Part shown: in pieces, positions 35,839-44,812 of the stretch | Layout: the number at the start of each line of letters is the position of its first letter | Numbering within the stretch: the stretch's first letter is position 1 | NCBI GenBank assembly: GCA_020629155.1 | Contig: JAHDDW010000002.1 | Span: forward strand, 124,001-188,000 | From: Acidimicrobiales bacterium | Lineage (GTDB): Bacteria > Actinomycetota > Acidimicrobiia > Acidimicrobiales > SZUA-35 | Reading direction: 5' to 3' | DNA length: 64,000 nt | Notes under the pieces: generated by a model | What the model saw: only the letters and a program-made list of their open reading frames with translations | What the model was told of the DNA's origin: nothing | Database searches by the model: none | Made by a program: the position numbers and the translations under genes

Positions 35839-36881
35839 AGTTGCTCAACTTTCCACAAAGCGGCTTCATCGGTTCCGAAAAGGACGACCTCGTCGCCAGC
35901 AGCGGTTGTGAAACTTGTTGCTATGTCTGCGTCTACTGCTTCTCTTGTGAGTCGAATCTTGGTGTCAGCAACATCTACACCGTAGGCTTTAGCGCCGTTA
36001 CGCGAAGTGAACGCTTCAAGTTGATCTAACTTGTTTTGCTGATAGAAAACTTCAGCGACAACTTCTAGCCCGTAGGCGGCGTTGAAAATACCAGCCTTAG
36101 CTGTTGGCCCATATTTTGCTGTTGTTGGATGCGGGGCTGAATCTGTTCCTAAGAAAAAACTGCTCTCCCCGCTAGTTGCAGCAGCCACAAGGGCATCTCG
36201 ATCAGCTGCCGAGTTAATAATTGGTTTACAAAAAAGGTCTGGTTTCATGCCATGTGCCAACAAATCAGAACGCTCTTTCGACAAATGATGCGGCGTTATA
36301 GTTGCAACAGCTTGATCATGAGCTGCAACAAAATCTATGCCCGCAGCAGTCGAAACATGTTCGACGGTGACTTGCAACTCGGGAAGTCGCTCACACACAG
36401 TTGCCAGTTGGCGTTCAAGAAAAACAGCTTCACGATCAAATAAGTCAACCGTTGGGTCTGTCGATTCGGCATGAACAAGTAAACGAACCCCAGACTCAGC
36501 AAGCACTTCATAGAGAGTCATAAAATCGGCCATCGACTGGCCACCAGCGGCAGAGTTTGTTGTGGCTCCAGCTGGATAATATTTCACTGCAGCTATAGCG
36601 CCGGAGGCAATCCCTGCTTTGAGATCATTTAGGTCAACGGTATCTGAACAATAGATGGCCATTTGTGGGTTAAAACCGCTTTTTGATGCAGGCACATGTT
36701 GAAGAATTTGTGCTCGATATGTTGCGGCTGCTTCGCTTGAAGTGATCGGTGGCATAAGGTTCGGCATTACCATCGCATAGCGGAAACGCTGTGCACTGTA
36801 GCCAACAACAGCGGCTAACATTTCATCATTGCGCAAGTGGACATGCCAGTCGTCTGGTTGAAGAAGCTCAATCGTTGTCAT
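35835..36881 (-). CDS. pyrC: Dihydroorotase, class II (PyrC type)
   Basis: Pyrimidine synthesis: cyclises carbamoyl aspartate to dihydroorotate. 348 residues. Metal-binding DDWHVHLRNDEML (HxHxR; the usual final Asp is Asn), PNLMPPITSSEAA, VKYYPAGATTNSAAGG (carboxylated Lys), LLVHAESTD, VEHVSTAAG and LGTDSAPH (Asp) are seen. It matches the E. coli class in length. Confidence 0.93.
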   Translation of the reverse strand: MTTIELLQPDDWHVHLRNDEMLAAVVGYSAQRFRYAMVMPNLMPPITSSEAAATYRAQILQHVPASKSGFNPQMAIYCSDTVDLNDLKAGIASGAIAAVKYYPAGATTNSAAGGQSMADFMTLYEVLAESGVRLLVHAESTDPTVDLFDREAVFLERQLATVCERLPELQVTVEHVSTAAGIDFVAAHDQAVATITPHHLSKERSDLLAHGMKPDLFCKPIINSAADRDALVAAATSGESSFFLGTDSAPHPTTAKYGPTAKAGIFNAAYGLEVVAEVFYQQNKLDQLEAFTSRNGAKAYGVDVADTKIRLTREAVDADIATSFTTAAGDEVVLFGTDEAALWKVEQL

Positions 36882-37112
36882 GGCTCACATGATAGTGGCA
36901 GCAACGACCCCACCACACCAGACTCGCCCAGAACATTAAAGACTATCTCTGTTTATCTGCTGGCCATAGTGTTCAGCTATGATGGCATGAACTGTTAAAA
37001 ACGATGATTTCACGCTGTTTGTCGTTGGTTTGTTGCGTTGTGGGGTTGATTTTTTGGTTGGTTTAGCCGATAATAGACAGTAGGACATGTGGTGATGCTG
37101 CATGTAAGTAAG

Positions 37113-37144
37113 CCTCGGATTGGTCTTGTAGCAAGATCCCGAGG
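37113..37144. repeat. Stable stem-loop downstream of the DUF3800-like gene
   Basis: CCTCGG pairs with CCGAGG, and an inner GGTCTTG pairs with CAAGATC around a three-base loop with one three-base bulge. The stem lies 25 bases after the gene end. On the plus strand a short GTTTTTG follows; on the gene strand no T-run does. Terminator function is uncertain. Outside the stem I see nothing in 36882-37168. Confidence 0.5.
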
Positions 37145-37168
37145 TCTCTGCGTTTTTGGGAACTGTTT

Positions 37169-37804
37169 TTATTCTGATTTGATGATTGTGGCTCTATGTC
37201 CGATTCTTGGGTAGATTGATTCGTCTTTAGCGCAAAGCATGTCAGTTCTTGAGCTAGCAAGAAGGTCAGCTATTTTAAGAATCGTCTCGTTTTTAGTGAC
37301 GTGATCGAGACGGAAATTATTGTCTATATCTGTTTGGTGGCGAAGTTTTTCTAAGACTGATGCGTCTTTAGCATCTAATGTTTGGTTTCCGTTAGGCATC
37401 GCACGTGTTTCTAGAACCAGATTTTTTATTTCTAATGAATGTAAATAAGAAAAGCAGCTACGAAGTTGTGAGGCTCGTGCTCCATGTTCGTAGTCTGCTC
37501 CTGGTTTTATTGGTTTGTTAGTTTCTGTTATGTAGCTTTCCCATTCGGTGATTTCGCCGATTGCGTCTATGGCGTTACGGCGGCGTGTGTGGCTTTTCAT
37601 TTCGTGGTAGTGCAGCTCGTAGTTTAGATCTGCTTCTATCTGTAGTATCTTACGGCGTACATTGTCTAGGTCTGTTCGCATGATGACAACGGCGGCTAGG
37701 ACGTAGTGCCATTGGGTGGTATCTGCTTTGCCTGTTCGACGGTTTCGTATAGGGCGTTTTGATTCATCTATGAACGCTATGAGATCGTCGGGTTTTCCTG
37801 CCAT
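37169..37804 (-). CDS. DUF3800-like protein
   Basis: 211 residues from ATG 37804 (a TTG at 37828 is possible). DLIAFIDESKRP near the start is the DxDxS-type motif of DUF3800, and WHYVLAAVVIMRTDLDNVRR follows. Then LHYHEMKSHTRRR, a basic helix, and a second half with LETRAMPNGNQTLDAKDASV. The RNase H-like fold of this family is often found in mobile or defence contexts, but I see no such neighbour. Base use (many G/T in the third position) differs from the surroundings. Confidence 0.6.
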   Translation of the reverse strand: MAGKPDDLIAFIDESKRPIRNRRTGKADTTQWHYVLAAVVIMRTDLDNVRRKILQIEADLNYELHYHEMKSHTRRRNAIDAIGEITEWESYITETNKPIKPGADYEHGARASQLRSCFSYLHSLEIKNLVLETRAMPNGNQTLDAKDASVLEKLRHQTDIDNNFRLDHVTKNETILKIADLLASSRTDMLCAKDESIYPRIGHRATIIKSE

Positions 37805-37828
37805 TAGATGATCAAGTATAGGCAGCAA

Positions 37829-38624
37829 ACAAGGTGCGTTAACCGCCTGGGATGTGAGACATCCAAAAGTGTTGAAAGAAATTTCGTATGTTTGTCGAAT
37901 AGGGAACGCTCGCTGATTGTATGGGCTGTAGTCGCCGTACTGTGCAACGCACTCGTGCTATGGTTCGTTCATGTGAGTTTGAGGTGTGGCACCGCCTGTT
38001 TCGGTTTAGGCGTTGGATTAACACGAAGATTAACGCTGGGAGCAACGTCGGGTTGGAATGTATGGCCAGGCGGACGGTCCACAAAGTTATCTTTGATCGG
38101 CGGGTTAGTTGTGAGCGTGTTTTTGTTCCATAAGGTTTTCCGGTGCGAATTTTTTTGGCATGTTTTCAACTGTGCCAGTATCTGCTAGCAGGTTTCGTAG
38201 CTGTTCGTTTTGGGTTTGGTTTTCTATTCGACGTTCAGCACCGATCGGGCCGACTATTGTTTCGAGCTGTGTCCGTTCGATTCGGTAGATCCCTGGAGAT
38301 AGCTGCTTACTCGATGCGGTAGCGACAATGATGTAAATATCGTCGACAGGCGGTATGTCAATGGCATCAAGGTCGGTCCAAGCTGCAGCTGACACCACTC
38401 GGCCCGGCATCTTCGTCTTTTCGGGCTATTTTGTAGACGTCGCCTGATTCGTCCATAAAAAAATGTTAAACCGAAGCCTCTACCACCGTTCCAACATTTG
38501 ACGGCCGCTTCTTGCCATCTATACCTGGACAGATCTGGCCTATCCCCGTTTCGTTGATGTCACTGTCAAGGCTGTCCAATGCTCGTCGGAGCCAGTACAG
38601 GAGAAAGCACAGGCATCAGCAACG
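37829..38624. other. Gap with only uncertain reading frames
   Basis: About 800 bases without a clear gene. A minus-strand frame (38105-38410) reads WTDLDAIDIPPVDDIYIIVA and ELIERTQLETIVGPIGAERR-like sequence (residues are approximate at the junction) and could be a real small gene or a fragment, because MDESGDVYKIARKDEDA continues it upstream in another frame. A second minus-strand frame (about 38467-38620) gives YWLRRALDSLDSDINE. The stretch is probably a decayed gene. Confidence 0.35.
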
Positions 38625-38687
38625 TTGCCTAAACGCGGCGAATATTTTATGTGTCGACGACTAAATATCGGTGAGATACGGCACACT

Positions 38688-40349
38688 ATGTATGTGGCTA
38701 GCAGCGGAAAATCAAGAGACGAAGTGGCTTCTGCGATCGCTATTCAACAACGGACAGAACAACGACGCTTGCCAAAAAAGCGGTTGGCACCAAAAATAGT
38801 AGGTGCGGTTCTTTGTGTTTTCTCACTCACAGCTTTTACCGTTGCCAATCAACAATTTAGACCTGATTCGGTTGTTGCTGCTAGTGATGTAGATGAAACC
38901 GAAGCGACAGTGCCAGCTGGCCCAACATCGCAAGAACCTAGCGATAGACAAGATATCGAAACTAAAGAAATCGACCAAGTAACCTACTGGGTTGACCCTG
39001 CTTCTTCTCAAACACCTTGGACAGATGAAGGTTTGCTTACCTTTCGTGGTAACCCAACGAGAACCTACTATGGGCAGGGCCCATTGCCGAAAGACCCAGC
39101 CCCAAAATGGAATCAACCGATAGGCTGCTCTCTCACGGTTGATGGTGTTTTCCCAAACCAGACAACGAAGCAATGGTGTGGCACTGGATGGACAGGGCAG
39201 CCAGCGGTTTTTAAATCGCCAAAGAATGATGGCCGCTGGTGGGTTGCTGTCGGGGCTTATAACAAAGCAGTCAATTTTTATGATGCCGAGACGGGTGACA
39301 AAGTTTTTGAACCGTATTTCACCGAAGACATTATTAAAGGTTCGGTCACTATAGACCCAGACGGTTATCCGTTGCTTTACACAGGCAGTCGCGATGGTTT
39401 TTTTCACATTGTGGCGATGGATCGGCAGGCTCCTGAGCAGCTCTGGAGCCTTTCGGCTGAACTTGGTGGGCAAGATGCTACACGTTGGAATGATGATTGG
39501 GATTCGTCTGCGCTTGTTATCGATGATTATCTCTTTATCGGAGGCGAGAATTCACGATTCTATATCTATAAACTTAACCGATCTACCAATCTGCAGGGGT
39601 TAGTAACGATAGCACCCGAACAGGTTTTTTCTGAGCAAGGATGGGATAGCCAACTTGAACAAGACCTTGCTGGACAACCTAATCGCAACACCGATCTTTC
39701 AATCGAAAATTCGCTAGCGATAAGTGGCAATACGCTTTATTTCGCTAATTCGGGTGGCCTTATACAGGGGTGGGATATTTCTGGTGTGAAAGAAGGAGAA
39801 ACTCCAACGCGTAGTTTTCGTTTCTGGGCAGGTGACGATATTGATGCGTCAATTGTTGTAGACAAACAAGGTTTTCTTTACGCGGTAGCTGAGTATGAAC
39901 GCGGCACTTCTAGAGCAGATGAGATAGGGCAAATCATCAAGTTGGATCCGACGAACGCTGACGACCCTCTTGTATGGAGCAAACCAGCCAACATTGGCAA
40001 AAATAGTGGCGTATGGGCTACTCCTGCGCTTTATAAAGACACACTCATCGTTCCAACCTCCTATGGCAAAGTTTTAGCGTTAGATACCTCAACTGGGCAA
40101 GAGCAGTGGCAGCTTTCGTTTGGCAGCAAGCTTTGGGCATCGCCTGTTGTGATCGACGACACTCTTTTGCAAGGTGACTGTTTAGGCACGTTGCATTCGT
40201 TTGACTTGACTGCATCAAATACGCCAAATAAAAACTGGGCGTACACGGTCGCTGACTCAGGTTGCATAGAGTCCACGCCAGCTGTGTGGGATGGATCAAT
40301 CTATGTTGGTTCTCGTGGTGGAAGTTTCTACGCGATTAAAGATCAATAA
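38688..40349 (+). CDS. PQQ-like beta-propeller protein, membrane-anchored
   Basis: About 553 residues from the ATG at 38688; in-frame ATGs at 38625 and 38649 are alternatives. A membrane anchor (VGAVLCVFSLTAFTVA) is followed by an acidic linker and an eight-bladed PQQ-like propeller with repeated blades: WWVAVGAYNKAVNFYDAETG, LLYTGSRDGFFHIVAMDRQ, LFIGGENSRFYIYKLN, LYFANSGGLIQGWDIS, LIVPTSYGKVLALDTSTGQE and IYVGSRGGSFYAIKDQ. It probably faces outside as a binding or scaffold protein; BamB-like and WD40-like proteins share the fold. Confidence 0.85.
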   Translation: MYVASSGKSRDEVASAIAIQQRTEQRRLPKKRLAPKIVGAVLCVFSLTAFTVANQQFRPDSVVAASDVDETEATVPAGPTSQEPSDRQDIETKEIDQVTYWVDPASSQTPWTDEGLLTFRGNPTRTYYGQGPLPKDPAPKWNQPIGCSLTVDGVFPNQTTKQWCGTGWTGQPAVFKSPKNDGRWWVAVGAYNKAVNFYDAETGDKVFEPYFTEDIIKGSVTIDPDGYPLLYTGSRDGFFHIVAMDRQAPEQLWSLSAELGGQDATRWNDDWDSSALVIDDYLFIGGENSRFYIYKLNRSTNLQGLVTIAPEQVFSEQGWDSQLEQDLAGQPNRNTDLSIENSLAISGNTLYFANSGGLIQGWDISGVKEGETPTRSFRFWAGDDIDASIVVDKQGFLYAVAEYERGTSRADEIGQIIKLDPTNADDPLVWSKPANIGKNSGVWATPALYKDTLIVPTSYGKVLALDTSTGQEQWQLSFGSKLWASPVVIDDTLLQGDCLGTLHSFDLTASNTPNKNWAYTVADSGCIESTPAVWDGSIYVGSRGGSFYAIKDQ

Positions 40350-40418
40350 ATCTGATACATTTTTGTGTCGAATCGTAGGAGAACTACAAAAACCCAGTAC
40401 TATAGTTATCTCTGTTCT

Positions 40419-40492
40419 GGGGCTGTAGCTCAGTTGGCTAGAGCGCCTGCTTTGCAAGCAGGAGGTCGCGAGTTCGATTCTCGCCAGCTCCA
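40419..40492 (+). tRNA. tRNA-Ala (TGC)
   Basis: A complete cloverleaf. Acceptor GGGGCTG pairs with CAGCTCC. D arm GCTC-GAGC; anticodon stem CCTGC-GCAGG with loop TTTGCAA (anticodon TGC); T arm GCGAG-CTCGC with TTCGATT. Discriminator A; CCA is not encoded. Confidence 0.97.
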
Positions 40493-40527
40493 CAGATACG
40501 ATGTGTCAAAACATCAGAAACTTACGG

Positions 40528-40560
40528 ACCCCCCATTCTGGGGGTTCTTTTTCTTTTTAA
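40528..40560 (+). terminator. Intrinsic terminator after tRNA-Ala
   Basis: A stem ACCCCC / GGGGGT with a short loop (40528-40545) is followed by TCTTTTTCTTTTT. It ends 68 bases after tRNA-Ala. Confidence 0.85.
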
Positions 40561-40626
40561 GGTTTACTTGGCGCCTTAGGCTAGCTTGCAGATTCTCCAA
40601 TGAACCTTGCCGTTGAAGGGTCATTT

Positions 40627-40785
40627 ATGAAGTTAAACATTATTGGTTGCGGTCGTTTGGGCAAACCCATTGGACGAGCTTTTTCGTCTTTGAATACAAT
40701 TACAGTAGGCGGGGTTGTTAATCGATCACCTGAATCAGCCGAGCGGTCTGTAAACATATCTGGCTTGACACTGACAATGCTTTAA
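40627..40785 (+). pseudogene. N-terminal fragment of a DUF2520/Rossmann protein
   Basis: MKLNIIGCGRLGKPIGRAFS and VVNRSPESAERSV are the start of a Rossmann fold (G-x-G-x-x-G with a basic arm) like DUF2520 or PanE-type proteins. After about 43 codons the sequence becomes unrelated and stops. ATG 40627 has a GAAGGG box. The rest of the gene is missing, six bases before the tilS stop. Confidence 0.65.
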
Positions 40786-40790
40786 GACTT

Positions 40791-41705
40791 CTATTGATCA
40801 GGCTGGTGTTCAATGCGCAGCCTTCCGTCGGTTCGAGTGATTCGACGTCGCCCGCTTATTTCACACGCCAAAACACTGTGATCGACAACGCTACGCACTC
40901 GTTCAAGCTCGGCCGAAGATGGAGGATGACCAAGCGCATCACGAAGCCAGCAAGCAAGGGCATACTGCTGCAACAGCGGATCTTGCTTTTTCAACATCCG
41001 TGTATCTGTTGGGTCTAATGTGGCAGCTTGCGCAGCGATATAGTCGTCTGCTTGACGGCTATATCGGGCGGTGCGATTCAATAGCGCAACACTATCTCGA
41101 CCCGAGATTGCATCCATAAGTGGAAGCAGTTCATGGCGAACTCGATTACGCACAAATCGGGGGTCTTCATTGGACGGATCTTGCACAGGTGCCAGGTTAA
41201 GGTCTTTGCAAAGCTGCACGGTGTCGCTGCGGCGAAGTCGCAAGATTGGATGAATGCCGCCTGGCTTCATAGCCGCTAAACCGCCAAGCCCAGCACCGCG
41301 CAACAAGTTGATGAGCAGCGTTTCAGCCTGGTCATCAGCGGTGTGGCCTGTTAACGCATCTGGACCAAGTGTCTGCTTGCGTGCTAGGCGCGATTTCTCT
41401 TCTATGTTCGTGTTGCCTTCGATCACGACTTTTTCTGAGCGAAACCTAGCCCCGAAACGTAATGCTGCCTCGCGCACAACACCAGCTTCGCGAGCCGAAC
41501 CTTCTCGCAAGCCATGGTCGATATGGACGGCTTCAACGTCGAGCCCATGTGCCACAGCTAACACAAGCAACGATAGCGAGTCGGCGCCGCCAGAAACCGC
41601 ACATGTAACGGCAGTGCCAGCAGCAGGAAAGTCACAGCTGGTCAACAGCACTTCAAGTTGTGAGCAGCCATATGCTTCTGCGAGCGCTTGACTTGCGGAA
41701 GCCAT
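40791..41705 (-). CDS. tilS: tRNA(Ile)-lysidine synthase
   Basis: Converts C34 of tRNA-Ile2 to lysidine so that AUA is read. The PP-loop SGGADS is at residues 38-43; VHIDHGLREGS, TGHTADDQAETLLINLLRG and QDPSNEDPRFVRNRVRHELLP are conserved. 304 residues; the C-terminal substrate-binding part is short compared with E. coli TilS, as in other actinobacteria. ATG overlaps the metalloprotease stop by one base. Confidence 0.94.
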   Translation of the reverse strand: MASASQALAEAYGCSQLEVLLTSCDFPAAGTAVTCAVSGGADSLSLLVLAVAHGLDVEAVHIDHGLREGSAREAGVVREAALRFGARFRSEKVVIEGNTNIEEKSRLARKQTLGPDALTGHTADDQAETLLINLLRGAGLGGLAAMKPGGIHPILRLRRSDTVQLCKDLNLAPVQDPSNEDPRFVRNRVRHELLPLMDAISGRDSVALLNRTARYSRQADDYIAAQAATLDPTDTRMLKKQDPLLQQYALACWLRDALGHPPSSAELERVRSVVDHSVLACEISGRRRITRTDGRLRIEHQPDQ

Positions 41706-42844
41706 CAGGCCGAAATTCTGTCAATCCACAATTGTGGGGTGCGAATTTCTTCTAACGTCGGCAGCGCTTCTGGCCCTGTCCACACCTGATCGAAAAGCTC
41801 TTTGCCGCCAGTGGCTTCAACACTATGAATAAAAGCTTCGCCTTCTTCATATTGCGCAAGTTTCGCTTGCATACCTGTCGCTTTTTGAAACAACTTATTG
41901 AACCCAGAAGCTTCAGTACGGCGAGTGCTCATAATTCGAGAAAACCGTGGCTGACTAGGAATTATATCTTTCGTCGCTCGATCCATCACGATATCGCCAT
42001 GGCCTTCAAGTAGGCTCATCAAACCAGCAACTTTATCCATCGTTTTCTTTTGATCTTCTGACGCGAACAAGCTAGCAATGCCAGCGCTTTGCGGCTGTGA
42101 GTCGTCGCCTTTGTTACGTTTGTTTGCGATAGCGTTTTTGATTGAAGAAATCAGCTGCTGCGAATCTGGGTTCACGTCGTCAAGCAAAGAGTTCACAAGC
42201 GACAAGAAATAGTCTCGCAGCCAAGGCACGCCCATAAACTGCGCCCGATGCGTGCATTCATGGACCGCAATCCAAAGCCTAAACTCTTTCGGTGGGAAAC
42301 CATAGCGCTTCTCTAGAGACACAATGTTAGGCCCAACATAATAGACCCAATCTTGATCTTGCGGAGCGTCGTCTTCGGTGATAAGCAAATCATATTGGCC
42401 GAGCACACGACCTGACATCCAGCCCAGCAACGCACCGACTTCAGCACCAGCAAGTTTCTTGCCTGACGTATGAAATTTGGATCGAGCGGTATCAACGAAA
42501 GGGTTTAAACGAGTAGCACGTGCGCCAAGCCTGCGCCCTAGTTTTGAGTCAGAAAAGTCAGGTGCGTCTTCATGGTCTTCCATTTTGTTAAAAAACGGTT
42601 TCAGCAAACGGTTAAAACTTGAAATGTTCGCTTCGACCCAACTGATGCGGTCAATCACCTTTGCTTTGGCGACAGAGGGGGTGATTAAACCAGTTTCTTT
42701 ACGCACAAGCGCTTCAGCTTGAGGTGTTGCTTGAGCAAAATCTTCGTCGACCGAGTCAGCTAAATAACTTTTCTCAAAGTCTTCTTTCTTCGCTATTTTT
42801 GTGGCAATTTTAAGGGCAAAATCCCAATCGACAGCTTCGTTCAT
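41705..42844 (-). CDS. Zinc-dependent metalloprotease (F420-biosynthesis-associated family)
   Basis: 379 residues. His195-Glu196-x-x-His199 in AVHECTHRAQF is the zinc motif. YYVGPNIVSLEKRYGFPP, GHGDIVMDRA and KATGMQAKLAQYEEGEAFIH fit the actinobacterial DUF2342 family. Its annotation as F420-associated is contextual in other genomes and no F420 gene is visible here. It is directly before tilS, as in many actinobacteria. Confidence 0.9.
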   Translation of the reverse strand: MNEAVDWDFALKIATKIAKKEDFEKSYLADSVDEDFAQATPQAEALVRKETGLITPSVAKAKVIDRISWVEANISSFNRLLKPFFNKMEDHEDAPDFSDSKLGRRLGARATRLNPFVDTARSKFHTSGKKLAGAEVGALLGWMSGRVLGQYDLLITEDDAPQDQDWVYYVGPNIVSLEKRYGFPPKEFRLWIAVHECTHRAQFMGVPWLRDYFLSLVNSLLDDVNPDSQQLISSIKNAIANKRNKGDDSQPQSAGIASLFASEDQKKTMDKVAGLMSLLEGHGDIVMDRATKDIIPSQPRFSRIMSTRRTEASGFNKLFQKATGMQAKLAQYEEGEAFIHSVEATGGKELFDQVWTGPEALPTLEEIRTPQLWIDRISA

Positions 42845-42975
42845 TATTGCTTCTTCGGATACTGCGGTTTACGCACAATAATTAAATAAAGGATTGCGAT
42901 AGTGAGGACAAGACCAACGGCGCTAATAGCCAAAATTCGACTGAGATGCCAATGCCAGATAACTAGAAGACTCAT
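42844..42975 (-). CDS. Small single-pass membrane protein
   Basis: 43 residues: MSLLVIWHWHLSR, one membrane helix (LAISAVGLVLTIAILYLIIV) and a basic end RKPQYPKKQ. The stop TAA shares a base with the metalloprotease ATG (TAATG), so the pair is translationally coupled. The tight coupling supports a real gene. Function unknown. Confidence 0.6.
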   Translation of the reverse strand: MSLLVIWHWHLSRILAISAVGLVLTIAILYLIIVRKPQYPKKQ

Positions 42976-43215
42976 AATGCTTTAGTCTATGCGGTCGTTT
43001 CCAAAATGAGCAGGTTCAGTTGAGATCTATGAGTTACTGATTTATGCCACTTTTTATGACGCAGACTGTTTCTGGCACCTTCCGAATTAATCGTACTAGC
43101 ATGACAAATCTCAACGGAGCACTGAAACCTTAAGAGACACTAACGCTCGAGTCGAGAATCAGGTAGCCTTTCGCCAATGGAAACTACCTTCAGCTTTTTC
43201 TCGCCTAAGTTATTG

Positions 43216-43271
43216 CATAATTCGAAATTTAATGTGCCAGGATTCCCCAACACATTAAATTTTGAATTATG
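43216..43271. repeat. Inverted repeat with 21-bp arms at the start of the four-gene operon
   Basis: Left arm 43216-43236 and right arm 43251-43271 are complementary except for one position, which is a G-U pair in RNA. The loop is 14 bases. The right arm ends five bases before ATG 43277. It may be an operator or an mRNA hairpin controlling translation of the first gene. No other feature stands out in 42976-43215. Confidence 0.8.
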
Positions 43272-43276
43272 ACAGA

Positions 43277-44812
43277 ATGGACTGGCGGTGTGACCCTAAT
43301 CTGTATGAGTTTTTCAGGACAAAACATTTTTGGTTTGGCGAAGAAGATGTCTGCATGGCCTGGCAGAACATGATTTCTAAATCATTAAACAAACAAGACA
43401 AGAACGATTTTCTTAAATCAAGCACCACTGCAAAGTTGTTGCGAGCACGAACTGCTTTATCGGGCAGTGACACTCAAACAGATGAGCGGTGGCCAAGCAT
43501 GTTTGACCATGATGTAATTTCTTTTGCACATGGCGAAGGAATACGCCGGCCTTACCCAGAGGCAATTAAGAACATGATTTCTGCTTTGCATGATCCAGAC
43601 AGTTTTCCAGTCGAGAACTACATGTTTCTTCAGCGACATGAAGAACTCGAAGATTGTATATCGCAAGAAATGCAAAGTATTGGCATCCCGATTGACCTGT
43701 CAAAAAATATTGTTATCGATGCTGGGACTTCACGTTTGATTACTGCAGCTTTAGACTATTTAACCAAACCAGGGGACTCAGTAATCACATTTCCAGGTTT
43801 TTATCATCCACTTGCATCCTGGTGTGACTATCGCAGTCTAAAGTTGGTCGTAGTTCCACAACGCAATGGTGATGATCTTATACCAAACGCTTTCGCGCTT
43901 GACCGTGCAATCCAAAATAATACAAACGTGAGAAAGCCAGTTGTGGTGTTATTCAACCCATCAATATCGGGCGTTGTATGCCGTGGTCAAACTTTATTGG
44001 AGATTGCTCGCGTACTTACTCGTTCTAATATATGGGCAATAGAAGATGCACTATTCGCTAATTGCTTGCCTGCAGGGAAAAGCAAGGTTCAGCGTCTTGC
44101 CCAAACAGAAGCTGCACAACAACTTCTTACAGTATCTGGGGCCAGTAAAATGCATGGTTTGGCCAACATGAGAATCGGGTGGGGTTGTGGGCCTGCCGAC
44201 TTAGTTAGGAACCTTCAAGATTCTATAACTTCGAGTTCCGCAACAATTCCACATCTATCGAAAGTAGCTGCATTAGGAGCCCTAAAAGCTTCTACGGTTT
44301 ACAAAAAAGCAAATCTTGAAGAAATTCAAAAACGCATAACCTTGCTTTCCTCAGAAATAAAGGAACTCGATTCTAAACTAAGATCTGCACACGGCATACA
44401 AGATCCCCTCATAACGGTGCATCATCAACCTATTGCTGGCCATTCCCTGTTGTTGGACTTTAACGGTTTCGTCAAACAAGTTACATCGGCTGAGACAAAA
44501 TTAACTGAGAGTGCGGATCTAACAAAGTGGATCTTAAAGCGATGCAAGGTGGCTTTTGCTCCTGCGCAATCACACGGATTTAACGGTTTTTTGTTAAGGG
44601 CAAATATCGCTTCTATCGGAACATCATTTACTTATTCAGCTTCTCTCGAAATAGAGAAAGCGTGGCGAGGAGAATGGAATAATGAGCATGAGAAACTTTT
44701 TGAGAAACCATTTACACGATGCCGCAATGAAATAAGGTCGGCTATCACAGATAGAATTACTCCAGTATTTCTGGAAGCACTCAGCAGCCAAAAACACAGT
44801 TGGAGACCATGA
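43277..44812 (+). CDS. PLP aminotransferase (class I/II), first gene of a four-gene pathway
   Basis: 511 residues from ATG 43277 (a TTG at 43262 lies in the hairpin). The first 80 residues are an extension; the fold type I core follows: VIDAGTSRLITAALDYLTKP, GDSVITFPGFYHPLASWC, VVLFNPSISGVV, AIEDALFANC (Asp), and the PLP Lys in SGASKMHGLANMRIGWG. The C-terminal part has GFNGFLLRANIASIGTSF, with the substrate Arg. Substrate unknown. No Shine-Dalgarno is clear. The ATG of the next gene overlaps its stop (ATGA). Confidence 0.85.
   Translation: MDWRCDPNLYEFFRTKHFWFGEEDVCMAWQNMISKSLNKQDKNDFLKSSTTAKLLRARTALSGSDTQTDERWPSMFDHDVISFAHGEGIRRPYPEAIKNMISALHDPDSFPVENYMFLQRHEELEDCISQEMQSIGIPIDLSKNIVIDAGTSRLITAALDYLTKPGDSVITFPGFYHPLASWCDYRSLKLVVVPQRNGDDLIPNAFALDRAIQNNTNVRKPVVVLFNPSISGVVCRGQTLLEIARVLTRSNIWAIEDALFANCLPAGKSKVQRLAQTEAAQQLLTVSGASKMHGLANMRIGWGCGPADLVRNLQDSITSSSATIPHLSKVAALGALKASTVYKKANLEEIQKRITLLSSEIKELDSKLRSAHGIQDPLITVHHQPIAGHSLLLDFNGFVKQVTSAETKLTESADLTKWILKRCKVAFAPAQSHGFNGFLLRANIASIGTSFTYSASLEIEKAWRGEWNNEHEKLFEKPFTRCRNEIRSAITDRITPVFLEALSSQKHSWRP

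Noticed and set aside
37921-38133. Plus-strand frame beginning MGCSRRTVQRTRAM, reminiscent of a transposase helix-turn-helix
   Set aside because: It has no further transposase sequence, no inverted repeats or target duplication, and only a few residues look meaningful.
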